Shown piece after piece: positions 1-10,980 of a DNA stretch of 64,000 nucleotides; within the stretch, counting starts at the first letter, position 1; each line of letters opens with the position of its first letter. The position numbers and the translations under genes are program-made. The stretch is from Istiophorus platypterus. Lineage: Eukaryota > Chordata > Actinopteri > Istiophoriformes > Istiophoridae. Below the pieces are notes generated by a model. The model was not told the origin of the DNA. It made no database searches and worked only from the letters and a program-made list of their open reading frames with translations. The stretch is taken from positions 14,892,560 to 14,956,559 of the forward strand of contig CM029134.1 in NCBI GenBank assembly GCA_016859345.1. The letters run 5' to 3'.

Positions 1-921
1 CTCTTCATAGTCAATGACACCTGCCACCCGTACTTCTCCACTCAGGGGGTTCATGTCAATAACTCCTCCCATCTTGTCTGACGGGTGACTGAAGGAGTAT
101 GTTATCTCTCCATAAACACCTTCATCTAAGTCCGTGGCATTAAGTTTGGCTATGAGAGTCCCTACAGCCGAGTTCTCTGGGACAGAGGCTTTGTAAACTC
201 TTTGACTAAAAACTGGGACATTATCATTGGCATCCAAAACACGGATATGGATAGACGCAGTCCCTGATCTGACTGGGTTTCCCCCGTCAACCCCACTAAT
301 TTTCAGTACATGTTCAGCTTGTGCTTCCCGGTCCAAAGCCTTTTTAAGAGCGAGTTCCGGGTAAGCATTGCCGTTTATTTGGGTGATCATTTCAAGTGCA
401 AAATGTTCATTCGGGCTCAGTTTATATTCACAGACAGAGTTGGTACCTAGATCGGGGTCATGCGCGCTCTCCAACGGAAAGCGCCTTCCCAACACAGTGG
501 ATTCCACTAAATCTAAATTTATCTCTCCTGCAGCAAAAGCTGGACTGTTGTCATTTATATCTGCAATATCCAAAACTAAGCTGTACGCTTGAAGGGGATC
601 TTCAAGCAAGAGCTGATACTGCAGGATGCAGTCAGTTGCCTGAGCGCAGAGCTCCTCTCGGTCCATCCGTTGGCTGATCAAAAGATTGCCTGACGCAGTG
701 TCCAGTTCACACAGCTGGCTGGTCCCTTCTGCAACAACCCGGGCTCGACGAGCATCAAGCTCCTTCACTTCCAGCCCCAGATCCCGCGCAACATTCCCGA
801 TAACCGACCCCCGCTGCATCTCCTCTGGAAGCACATAACGGACTTCTTCAAACGAAACACCAAAAAGGAGGCTGAACAACAAAAAATACAGCCACCATTT
901 CAAATGTATGCCACGATCCAT
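1..921 (-). CDS. V0: divergent clustered protocadherin variable exon, 5' part only (C-type-like)
   Basis: Reading from the ATG at 921 to the window edge gives 307 codons without a stop. A hydrophobic signal peptide (about residues 1-23) is followed by an EC1 that starts EEVRYVLPEEM, has the Cys-X5-Cys loop (CAQATDC) and the LDxRRAR and MDRE motifs, and ends at DINDNSP. EC2 closes with DANDNVPVF, and EC3 is cut in the sequence IDYEE. It is clearly a clustered protocadherin, but it shares none of the near-identical tracts found in V1-V13. Its linker and EC1 sequence are unlike theirs. Being the exon nearest the expected constant exons, it fits the position and divergence of a C-type gamma exon (gammaC3-C5-like). 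That subtype is an inference. EC4-EC6, the membrane segment and the donor lie outside the window. Confidence 0.85.
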   Translation of the reverse strand, partial: MDRGIHLKWWLYFLLFSLLFGVSFEEVRYVLPEEMQRGSVIGNVARDLGLEVKELDARRARVVAEGTSQLCELDTASGNLLISQRMDREELCAQATDCILQYQLLLEDPLQAYSLVLDIADINDNSPAFAAGEINLDLVESTVLGRRFPLESAHDPDLGTNSVCEYKLSPNEHFALEMITQINGNAYPELALKKALDREAQAEHVLKISGVDGGNPVRSGTASIHIRVLDANDNVPVFSQRVYKASVPENSAVGTLIAKLNATDLDEGVYGEITYSFSHPSDKMGGVIDMNPLSGEVRVAGVIDYEE

Positions 922-1110
922 TTTTAAACATGCCTCAAAAAGCAAATATACTGTCGACATTATAGCTAAATCCTAAACATAGACATCACTATATCGAACT
1001 GAAAACGCTGCAGTAATCCAACGATTCCCTGCTTCTGTAGCTGAGTTAATCATGCTCTATTAGGGAAGCTGTCAGCTTGGATTCCTCTCTCTATCCCCAT
1101 TTCACCACTG

Positions 1111-1145
<35 letters not shown>
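1111..1145. repeat. (CT)n(CA)n microsatellite
   Basis: Ten CT units run directly into about seven CA units, about 190 bp upstream of the V0 start codon. Confidence 0.95.
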
Positions 1146-1235
1146 CCGCACACAAAAACACACTAACTCACTCACTCTCACTCATACTCCCTTTCCCCCC
1201 CACCCCTACACACCCACACAAACATTATCAAGCAT

Positions 1236-1262
1236 GCATACACAGCCGAGGGCTGTGTATGC
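1236..1262. repeat. Perfect inverted repeat (12-bp arms, 3-nt loop)
   Basis: The arm GCATACACAGCC is followed by GAG and then its exact reverse complement. It lies about 315-340 bp upstream of the V0 ATG and about 20 bp from a CSE-like site. Confidence 0.9.
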
Positions 1263-1282
1263 CCGATATTCTAGTTCTAGTT

Positions 1283-1306
1283 CCACTGACACACATGAGA
1301 CTCGCC
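1283..1306 (-). promoter_or_regulatory. Possible CSE-like promoter element of V0
   Basis: The plus strand reads CACTGACACACATGAGACTC. This resembles the conserved element upstream of V1-V13 (AGYGACACCRTGAGTC) but needs two single-base insertions. It is about 365 bp upstream of the V0 ATG, farther than in the other genes, and the GGGTGG partner motif is absent. Some C-type promoters lack a CSE, so this may be chance. Confidence 0.3.
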
Positions 1307-2029
1307 AAAGCATCCATGAGTTAGTCATTATAAAAGAGCGCCATCAAGAGACTGAGAGGATAATTACAACAGTTGACTGCGCAATATGCAACAATACACG
1401 TGCATTTTATTTGTTGGTGTGTTTCATATCATCTTGCAATAAAAAAAAAAAAACAAGATAAGATCAGGCAAATTCAGGTTGTGCTTACTTAATATCATAC
1501 AGGTTGAATAACATCCATGTTTGAAGTAGCAAAGGATGGATCCAGTAAAAGCAACACCTGACCAATATAATACAAAACTATACAATACTTTTGTAGTAAA
1601 TAGTACCCTTGTAGAGGTTACAGTGCGTGGGTTTTATATCCTAGTTTTATTTATCTATTTTTTTATTGTAATCCTTCTGAAAAAGTGATGTTACTAATAT
1701 TCTCAGACTAGTTCGCGGTGTTACAATGCACATGAACATAACACACTCCTGCTGTGAGATGTGAGATGTGAAATGACAACTTTGTGTGTACTTTGCACAC
1801 AAACTCCCCGGGTCACCACATTCTATAGCATTATGTCATTGTAAACCAGCAAGTTTCTGAATACTATGAACTCCAAGGAACAAAGGTGGGCCTGCAGCAC
1901 AGACTCCATTACAAGTAGGAATATTTTCCTGTGTTGCTGAGGAAGTTTAGATTTTAAACCATTTCTACTGCGTTTGTTCTCTTCACATCAATCAGATTCT
2001 GGACTGGACAGAACAGGCTTGAACAGACA

Positions 2030-2265
2030 GTTAAGTCTGCAGAAAATGTAATTTGGTCCAGGTCAGCCAACCTCCAGGACTTGTACACCCTCAAAGTCAA
2101 GAAACAGGGGCAGGGAAAATCGCTGCAGACCCCTAACACCTTGAGCATGACTGCACTTTTCCCCTCTGGCAGGTGCTACAGAGCACTCTACATACACACA
2201 ACCAACAGAATCAACCACTGTTTCTTTCCACAAGTCATCATGCTCAGGCACTTACAGCAGCCATT
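2030..2265 (+). mobile_element. Decayed LINE C-terminal fragment
   Basis: In one plus-strand frame the translation contains LFPSGRCYRAL, followed by NRINHCFFP and a short hydrophobic end. This resembles the LLPSGRRYR...NRFKNSFIP C-terminus common in fish non-LTR retrotransposon polyproteins, and the SANLQDLYTLK segment before it also fits. The frame is degraded, and no reverse transcriptase core is visible. The assignment rests on motif memory, not on a search. Confidence 0.5.
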
Positions 2266-3615
2266 TGACATCTACAAAAAATTTTGGTATAACAGTGTAA
2301 AACTAAATCATCTCATTGTACTGCATATTATAGTCTAACACTGTCCAATAACATGCAGGAAATATCCCCTCATTATGACACAGAAGACTGACTGTATATA
2401 CTGGAGATATAATATTTTATTAATACATATACATAAAAGAAACTGAATGTTATATACAATGTTATGCAGGAGTGAGTGCAAATAAAAAGCTCCAGATTCT
2501 GAAGAAATGGAATTTGACATGATGCTTTTTGGTTTGTGACAAATGTGCAAGCTGGATTTATGAGAGTCTAAAAAAAATTAAAGTGTTTAACAGATAATTT
2601 AGAAAAATGAATTCAGGAGCTGTAAGTTCTCTTAATGGAAGCATAAGTACACAGCTAAGGAGGTAGAGGTTCAAAGTGACTTTTGAAAGGTATTGAAAAG
2701 AGCTCAGAGATATGCTACTTCACTAGAAAACATCTGGACATGTTCTGCTGCTCTTGCTTAGGGATGAATATAATACCTGTAGAGTTACTGAGACATTGTA
2801 ATCTACTTGAGAATTAGGTGAATGGATATACCCCATAAAATTAATGAGAAGAATATAGAGTTATTGCTTTATAAATAAACAGCATCGTTTCACTTCATTA
2901 CAGGTCAAATCTGCGTGTAACTGATTTACGTTTGCTGATTGATGGCCAGTATTATGTCAGCATCAACATCTTTGTAAAGTGTTTTTACATTTAACAGTAA
3001 AATAAGCCCTGTGGAGATTAAATTTAGCTCTATTTATAAGTATACTTTGTTACTGTATATATGGGCAAGTGTATTTCATCTCAAGACGAAAACTCAGAGT
3101 TCTCTGAAAAAGCAGTTTCATTGTCCAGTTCATGATTTGATGAATTTGAGTCCCAGTGCTAAAAGTTTAACTACACTTCAATCTTTCATTTGAACAGGGA
3201 AATAACTAAATGATTGTTTGCCTTGAGTTTAAGGAGTTTTGTTTTGTTTTGTTTTTTTGGGGTGGGGGTTGGTTTGTGTTTTTTTTTCTTCTTTTCAATG
3301 AAACAGAAAATGTCATTGAGTACAATAAAATATTCAGCTAATATAGTTAGGGTCTAGTTATTAAAAGTGATGTAGTGACACCCCTCCTTTTCAACACAAA
3401 TACATAGAGATGGAATGTGGGTTTTTAATAAAACTTTTGTTAGGTAAAAAATAACAAAAAAATATATACCCACGATTATTCTAGCAAATACAATATTAAA
3501 TTATCCCTCCTATCCTGGCAGGTGATGATCAATGTAAAAATCAGTGTAAGCACCAAGAAAAGAAAAACTAGCTAACACCAGCAGACCGCTCATGTGACCG
3601 AAAAGGCAGGTTGGT

Positions 3616-3653
3616 CGTGTGTGTATGTGTGTGTGCGTGTGGGTGTGTGTGTA
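3616..3653. repeat. (GT)n-rich microsatellite in the V1 intron
   Basis: An imperfect run of GT units broken by single substitutions. It starts about 45 bp past the V1 splice donor on the coding-strand sense. Confidence 0.9.
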
Positions 3654-3696
3654 GTAAACGCATGTCTGGGACTGATGATATGAAACGTTTCCCTAC

Positions 3697-6075
3697 CTCA
3701 GGGGAACTAATAAAATCCCCAAATGCATCAGCAAAGTCTGATGGACTTTTCCTCAGTGTCTGGTCAGCAGGAAGCGTGTTGTCATTGTAAGATGTCACAA
3801 ACTTGAAGTCACTGGTTCTAGAACCTGTTGTCAGGTACGCGTCATAATTGTACGTGCTGCGTAAAGTTCCTGTTCCGTCAACATCTGCGTAATTAGGAGG
3901 AAGATAAGCGCTGGGGATGGCGACTGCTCCGTCAAACAACAGTCTGGGCTTTCTCCTGCGACAAAACCTCACACCAAGGATGATGATGATGAAGGTCAGG
4001 AAAAAGGTGGACACAGACACCAGAGCGATGATCAGGTACGAAGTCAGTTTGGAATTCTTCTCATCATAAGAAATGTCCTTCAGTTCCGGCACCTCAGCCA
4101 AGTTATCAGAAATAAGTAAGTACATGGAACAAGTGGCAGACAGAGAGGGCTGGCCGTTATCTTTCACCGCCACAATGAGGTTCTGCTTCATGCTGTCAGA
4201 TTCAGAAATGTCCCGCTGTGTCCTGATCTCTCCGCTGTGGAGACCGATACTGAAAAGTCCCGGGTCGGTGGATTTGACTATATGATAGGACAGCCAGGCG
4301 TTCTGTCCGGAGTCCGCGTCCACCGCTATCACTTTGGACACCACAGAGCCTCCGTGTGCGGCTTTGGGGACCAGCTCGGTCATGAAGGAGTTGCCCTCCG
4401 GGGCGGGGTACAGTATCTGAGGAGAGTTGTCGTTCACATCCGATATGAAGACACTGACCGTCACGTTGCTGCTGAGCGGAGGAGAACCGTTGTCTCGGGC
4501 CATCACCTGGACTTTAAAGCTCCTGAACTGTTCGTAATCAAACGACCTCACAGCGTGGATCACCCCCGTGTCTCCGTTCACAGACAGATAGGACGACACC
4601 GGGGCACCGTTCACCTCACCAGGTAAGAGAGAATAAATCACTGTACCGTTTTGTCTCCAGTCGGGGTCTCGAGCAGTAACGGAACATAAAGTGGAGCCAG
4701 GTTTGTTATTCTCAGTCACATATGCGCTGTACGACTGTTCCTCGAACACTGGTGGGTTGTCGTTGATGTCAGCTACAGATAACTGAAGACTTTTAGAGGA
4801 GGACAGAGGTGGAGAGCCCTCGTCAGTGGCTGTGATTGTAATGTTGTAATCGGACACTAGTTCACGGTCCAGTTGTCCTGTGGTCACGAGGGAATAATAG
4901 TTTTTAATAGAGGGAACCAACTTAAAAGGGACATTTTGCTGAATGGAGCAACGGACCTGTCTGTTATTCTCAGAGTCTCTGTCCTGTACGTTAATGATGC
5001 CCACCTCTGTACCAGGTGGGGTGTCTTCTTGTATGGGGTTCGTCAGTGATTTCAAACTAACCACAGGGGCGTTGTCATTCACATCAGTGATAGAAATGAT
5101 CACCTTAGCGTAAGATGAAAGTCCTAACCCGTCCTTTGCTTTAACTCGTATTTCAAACGATGTAGTGGATTCATAGTCAACAGCGCCAATTACTCGTATC
5201 TCACCTACTTTACGATCAATACTAAATATCTTCTTCACATCCTCAGTAACGTGCCCAAAGTCATAAGTCACATCTCCATTGACGCCCTCATCTGCATCAG
5301 TGGCGCTCACTGTGACCACTACAGTATCTAAGGGAGAGTTTTCAGGCAGACTGGCTTTATAAACGGCCTGGCTAAACACTGGGGCGTTATCATTAGCATC
5401 CAGCACAGTGACGTGTATGACTACGGTACCTGATCTCTGAGGAGAACCACCATCCAGAGCTGTAAGCAGCAAATTAATCTCCCCTTGTTTTTCACGATCA
5501 AGCTCTTTGTCCAGAACAAGCTCAATTGTATTTCCATTAGCAGCCAAAATGAAATTATCATTCTTTTTAAGACTGTAGTGTTGAACTGAATTTTGTCCAA
5601 CATCCGCATCGTGCGCCTCCTCTATCACAAAACGAGCTCCCCTGACTGTAGATTCCTGAATTTCTAGATCGATCGATTCCTCATTAAACTGTGGTGAGTT
5701 ATCATTAATATCTTGAATGTGCAGACTGATCCGATGTAGCTCAAGAGGATTCTCCAGCACAAGCTCGTGTTTTAGGATGCACGAAGCTTTTTCGCCACAC
5801 AGCCCCTCTCGGTCAATCCTGTCAGCAACAATCAGTTCTCCGTTATTCAGGTTTATGTCACAGTACCGTTTGTCAGTCTCATCGGTGTCAATGCGGGCTC
5901 GTCTGTTGGAGAGCGCGCCCCTTTGTAGCTCGAGATCCTTCGCTATATTTCCAATAACCGATCCTTGCTTCATCTCCTCTGGAAAAGAATAGCTCATGTC
6001 TCCATATGCGATGTGCGCGAAAATAAGGAGGAAATAGAAACAGCACGGCTGAGATAAGATCATTTTTAAACCCAT
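3697..6075 (-). CDS. pcdhg: V1: clustered protocadherin gamma-type variable exon
   Basis: An intact 793-codon exon. The ATG at 6075 gives a 25-residue signal peptide ending AHIAYG; upstream in-frame codons extend the frame but lack that context. Domains: EC1 26-130 (CGEKASC loop), EC2 131-234, EC3 235-339, EC4 340-444, EC5 445-556, EC6 557-676, membrane helix 677-704, and cytoplasmic segment from CRRRKPR to SSPE. Each EC ends in a DxNDN-type calcium motif, and LDRE and DxD motifs recur. The donor is CCTGAG|GTAGGG at 3697/3696, and the frame would read through a GT repeat if unspliced. The family mediates combinatorial homophilic recognition between neurons: trans dimers through EC1-EC4 and cis contacts through EC5-EC6. 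V1 is almost identical to V2 over the whole exon, differing mainly at the start of EC2 (SIDLEIQES) and in the tail (FADAFGDFISSPE). Confidence 0.95.
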
Positions 6076-6237
6076 CTTCAAAGATGAGCTACAGAAAGAC
6101 TGTAGCAAACTAAAACGGTTTAACCGTATAACACGACCAGCAACTGTGATTCCAGGGTGATTGTGTCTAGAGCACGAGCACAATAATGCGTGCCCACCAC
6201 CAAAGGAGAGGAAATCAAATGTCTTAAGCCTGGTGTA

Positions 6238-6255
6238 TAGCGCCACCGTGAGTTA
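6238..6255 (-). promoter_or_regulatory. CSE promoter element of V1
   Basis: The plus strand reads TAGCGCCACCGTGAGTTA, which on the coding strand is CTCACGGTGGCGCTA with the CGCT box. It lies about 165 bp upstream of the V1 ATG, at the equivalent place to the elements of the other exons. The CCCACC motif nearby is in the opposite orientation to the GGGTGG seen elsewhere. Confidence 0.8.
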
Positions 6256-7381
6256 GGTTCAACAAAAACACTGATAATATACACAAAATAAGCATTCAAA
6301 GTAGCTGTAGCCTGCTTATAATTACTGCTGATCTGCTTATTAAACATACACTACAACTGCTATGATGTGTAACTTATATCACAACTGCAATGACCCGTAA
6401 AGTTTAAATCAAAAAAGAATCAGGAAACTGGAAAAGTCAACAATCAAATCTCAAAGTTTGCATAAAATGCAGACTGATACCAACGTCCAGACGATGAATT
6501 TACTATGCAAGCCCTCTTTTGCATTCAGAAAATTATAACTGATATGTTTTTTTTTAATCTAAAGTTTATTTTACAGTATTTTTTTGTGTGTAGAAGACTT
6601 CACTTCTTCACACAGTGATCAGCTAGTCACGTTGTCTTATGTTCACCAAAACAGACCTGCAAACAGGTTATCTGGGTAAATAATGGTAGTAGATAGGTAC
6701 CCAGTCATTCTACAGGGAAAAGGAAAAAAAAAAAAACAGGCAGAACAGCTGTTACCAAAATCACTTTCTACTAGAAAAATTATTTTGGTCATCTAAAACT
6801 GAAAAAGACTCTCTCCCTCTCACAGCATGGCCTATCTAGATAACCTGTATTGGACCTCAGGTGGTTTTCCAATTAAAAAGGGGCAGCCCAATCAACACAT
6901 TAGAAGATTTGTTACTTGTCCACAGCATAAGACAAAGATGGCATTATCACAGTGAATAGAATAAACAACATTCAAAAGGTTTTGGCTAAAAGTCATTAAT
7001 TTAGAGTGTATTATTGAGCATGCACAATCAGTGCAGAGAAGTCAGCGTAACAGACAACGCAGTGCAATCGGAAATCTAGAATTAAAATCAAAAACTTTTT
7101 TTTTTCTCTCCACATTTCCATTAGCTGTATTTAACACTTACAGTGGTCAGACCAGGATGCAATCAACATAAAAACTCAAACAAAAGGAAACCTGAATAAA
7201 CACAACAGTTAATAAAGTATAGGGGCCTAGAATCAAATGTAAATTCTTACATGCTATCGGTGATGTTATTCATCATGTCAGTGTAGGTTTTTGTCAGTCA
7301 TCGTATAAGATATATATAGCAGTCTACCAGATATCTTTATAAAATGAGTTCCCTGAGTATAAGTATAACACCAGAGTGAAC

Positions 7382-7458
7382 ATTTACATTTATTCATGTT
7401 GCAGGCAGTTATATCCAAAGCAATAAAATGAGGTATAATCCAAACCACAGTCAACCAA
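7382..7458. repeat. Remnant of a common teleost interspersed repeat
   Basis: The string TTTACATTTATTCATGTTGC, then TTATATCCAAAGCAATAAAA and ATGAGGTA, resembles a very abundant fish element (TTTACATTTATTCATTTGGCAGACGCTTTTATCCAAAGCG). Only the conserved core remains. It was identified from memory of the consensus. Confidence 0.5.
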
Positions 7459-8269
7459 GGAGAAGCCATCGAGAATAAGTATCAATGAGCTCAATTTGAA
7501 TTCCCAACTAACACAAATGGAAAAAAAATTCAGGTGTAATAAGCAAGACATAAATGTATATAAAGTGAGAAGATTTTTGCATGTTTGTGTCTGTTTAGCA
7601 GTGAGAGAGACAGAGAAAGGTTTAGTACGAGACTCACATTCTGAAAAACACATGCAACGGCAATCATGTCTTCAGAAAGTGTTTACTCTGCAACAATATT
7701 CATCAGATTGTGTTATAGATGTGCTATAGCATTAAGAGAAACTTACAAAGTGTAAGTGGCACCTGCAGAATCTGTCAGACTTCCTCACCGAAACCTCAGT
7801 AACACTGCACCCTTTAAGCTCCAGCTCATCAGTGGTATACATGTTAATGTTACTAATACTTAAGTAATTATTTAATTGAACCACTGTATGTATTTATGTT
7901 TTTTTTTTTTCAGATGGCATGAGATAAAACAAAACATTAGTTAAAGGATTCATGACCCAGCTTTTGATGACAGTACAAGAATGATTTTGAAGTTGAATTT
8001 CTCTATGACAACACTTTAAATGAACAATAAACTATCGTAATGCGGACCAACCAATGAATCACCAGCCCAGTAAGGTGCCTGTCTTACGCACAAGCTTTTA
8101 ATGAGAGCAGATAGTGTGAATTTTGAAATTAAAAAGCAAAAGAAAACAAAAGAAATCTGATCTTGGTAAAGACAAATTTGATCGAATTGGCATGTATTTG
8201 CTGCGCTAATAATAACATACTGAATCCAATTCAAATATGCCTTGTTAGAAAGTCATTCATATGTAACAC

Positions 8270-8273
<4 letters not shown>

Positions 8274-8300
<27 letters not shown>
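8274..8300. repeat. Poly-A tract (27 A)
   Basis: A run of 27 A bases about 300 bp 3' of the V2 exon end. No clear SINE or LINE body abuts it. Confidence 0.95.
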
Positions 8301-8601
8301 GTGACTTCGTGTAACATTGTACAGGAAAACCCAGAGAAACGAGGACTAAGAGTAGATTGATTTAAGTAACTTCAGTACAAGCTTGTTAGGGGAGTAGATT
8401 GGAGCTGATTAAACAGCCTTTTGCGCCAACTTAACCAGGCCAGAGATGGACAGCGAGGGAGAAAATAATGGACATATAAGAACAACGAGGCACAACAACC
8501 CATTATAACGCACGAGATAAGTGGAAAAAAAGAATTAGATATTGGGAAATATGTGAGTATAAGATACTCAATTCATTCCTTTTAATTATATAAAATCATA
8601 C

Positions 8602-10980
8602 CTCTGGAGCCCAATCCGATTCTCCAAATGTATCAACAAAGTCTGATGGACTTTTCCTCAGTGTCTGGTCAGCAGGAAGCGTGTTGTCATTGTAAGATGT
8701 CACAAATTTAAAGTCACTGGTTCTAGAACCTGTTGTCAGGTACGCGTCATAATTGTACGTGCTGCGTAAAGTTCCTGTTCCGTCAACATCTGCGTAATTA
8801 GGAGGAAGATAAGCGCTGGGGATGGCGACTGCTCCGTCAAACAACAGTCTGGGCTTTCTCCTGCGACAAAACCTCACACCAAGGATGATGATGATGAAGG
8901 TCAGGAAAAAGGTGGACACAGACACCAGAGCGATGATCAGGTAAGAGGTCAGTTTGGAATTCTTCTCATCATAAGAAATGTCCTTCAGTTCTGGCACCTC
9001 AGCCAAGTTATCAGAAATAAGTAAGTACATGGAACAGGTGGCAGACAGAGAGGGCTGGCCGTTATCTTTCACCGCCACAATAAGGTTCTGTTTCATGCTG
9101 TCAGATTCAGAAATGTCCCGCTGTGTCCTGATCTCTCCGCTGTGGAGACCGATACTGAAAAGTCCCGGGTCGGTGGATTTGACTATATGATAGGACAGCC
9201 AGGCGTTCTGTCCGGAGTCCGCGTCCACCGCTATCACTTTGGACACCACAGAGCCTCCGTGTGCGGCTTTGGGGACCAGCTCGGTCATGAAGGAGTTGCC
9301 CTCCGGGGCGGGGTACAGTATCTGAGGAGAGTTGTCGTTCACATCCGATATGAAGACACTGACCGTCACGTTGCTGCTGAGCGGAGGAGAACCGTTGTCT
9401 CGGGCCATCACCTGGACTTTAAAGTTCCTGAACTGTTCGTAATCAAACGACCTCACAGCGTGGATCACCCCCGTGTCTCCGTTCACAGACAGAAAGGACG
9501 ACACCGGGGCACCGTTCACCTCACCAGGTAAGAGAGAATAAATCACTGTACCGTTTTGTCTCCAGTCGGGGTCTCGAGCAGTAACGGAACATAAAGTGGA
9601 GCCAGGTTTGTTATTCTCAGTCACATATGCGCTGTACGACTGTTCCTCGAACACTGGTGGGTTGTCGTTGATGTCAGCTACAGATAACTGAAGACTTTTA
9701 GAGGAGGACAGAGGTGGAGAGCCCTCGTCAGTGGCTGTGATTGTAATGTTGTAATCGGACACTAGTTCACGGTCCAGTTGTCCTGTGGTCACCAGAGAAT
9801 AATAGTTTTTAATAGAGGGAACCAACTTAAAAGGGACATTTTGCTGAATGGAGCAACGGACCTGTCTGTTATTCTCAGAGTCTCTATCCTGCACGTTAAT
9901 GATGCCCACCTCTGTACCAGGTGGGGTGTCTTCTTGTATGGGGTTCGTCAGTGATTTCAAACTGACCACAGGGGCGTTGTCATTCACATCAGTGATAGAA
10001 ATGATCACCTTAGCGTAAGATGAAAGTCCTAACCCGTCTTTTGCTTTAACTCGTATTTCAAACGATGTAGTAGATTCATAGTCAACAGCGCCAATTACTC
10101 GTATCTCACCTACTTTACGATCAATACTAAATATCTTCTTCACATCCTCAGTAACGTGCCCAAAGTCATAAGTCACATCTCCATTGACGCCCTCATCTGC
10201 ATCAGTAGCGCTCACTGTGACAACTACAGTATCTAATGGAGAGTTTTCAGGCAGACTTGCTTTATAAACGGCCTGGCTAAACACTGGGGCGTTATCATTA
10301 GCATCCAGCACAGTGACGTGTATGACTACGGTACCTGATCTCTGAGGAGAACCACCATCCAGAGCCGTAAGCAGCAAATTAATCTCCCCTTGTTTTTCAC
10401 GATCAAGCTCTTTGTCCAGAACAAGCTCAATTGTATTTCCATTAGCAGCCAAAATGAAATTATCATTCTTTTTAAGACTGTAGTGTTGAACTGAATTTTG
10501 TCCAACATCCGCATCGTGCGCCTCCTCTATCACAAAACGAGCTCCCCTGACTGTGGATTCTCGAATTTCTATAGCGATCAATTCCTCATTAAACTGTGGT
10601 GAGTTATCATTAATATCTTGAATGTGCAGACTGATCCGATGTAGCTCAAGAGGATTCTCCAGCACAAGCTCGTGTTTTAGGATGCACGAAGCTTTTTCGC
10701 CACACAGCCCCTCTCGGTCAATCCTGTCAGCAACAATCAGTTCTCCGTTATTCAGGTTTATGTCACAGTACCGTTTGTCAGTCTCATCGGTGTCAATGCG
10801 GGCTCGTCTGTTGGAGAGCGCGCCCCTTTGTAGCTCGAGATCCTTCGCTATATTTCCAATAACCGATCCTTGCTTCATCTCCTCTGGAAAAGAATAGCTC
10901 ATGTCTCCATATGCGATGTGCACGTAAATAAGGAGGAAATAGAAACAGCACGGCTGAGACAAGGTCATTTTCGAATCCAT
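8602..10980 (-). CDS. pcdhg: V2: clustered protocadherin gamma-type variable exon
   Basis: Intact at 793 codons, the same length as V1, with the same domain positions. The ATG at 10980 begins MDSKMTLSQ; the in-frame TTG two codons upstream is not a credible start. The signal peptide ends HIAYG. The donor is GCTCCAGAG|GTATGA at 8602/8601. Across EC1-EC6 it differs from V1 at only a handful of residues, for example LIAIEIRES at the start of EC2, SSFLSV in EC5 and FRNFKV. The tail diverges (FVDTFGESDWAPE). The 3' intronic flank matches that of V4, while the exon body matches V1, so different parts of this gene have different nearest relatives. Confidence 0.95.

Larger units (their letters stand above)
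922..3696. other. Spacer between V0 and V1
   Basis: AT-rich non-coding DNA. It holds a CT/CA microsatellite, a perfect hairpin, a CSE-like site upstream of V0, a decayed LINE fragment near 2.0-2.3 kb, poly-A near 1441 and T-rich low-complexity DNA near 3237-3297. The intron of V1 begins at 3696 and runs leftward through it. No other gene was recognised. Confidence 0.6.
6076..8601. other. Spacer between V1 and V2
   Basis: AT-rich DNA with the V1 CSE, poly-A and poly-T tracts, and a short repeat remnant near 7.4 kb. The segment 8.0-8.6 kb next to the V2 donor is recognisably homologous to 17.8-18.3 kb next to the V4 donor. Shared strings include GACAAATTTGATCGAA, AGAGATGGACAG and ATTATAACGCACGA. 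No gene was recognised. Confidence 0.6.

Noticed and set aside
4237..4626. Plus-strand open frame of 129 codons, repeated in nearly every exon (for example 9142-9531, 13654-14043, 25118-25507)
   Set aside because: It is the antisense of EC5-EC6 in the homogenised tract. Its conservation follows from the exon on the other strand; no independent start context or domain is visible.
6120..6246. N-terminal extension of V1 upstream of the ATG at 6075
   Set aside because: The added residues are not leader-like, and the CSE lies inside this stretch, so it is promoter or 5' untranslated sequence.
8437..8462. AGAGATGGACAGCG near the V2 donor as an RE1 site
   Set aside because: The right half fits, but no left half is found at canonical spacing; the V4 copy is also degraded.
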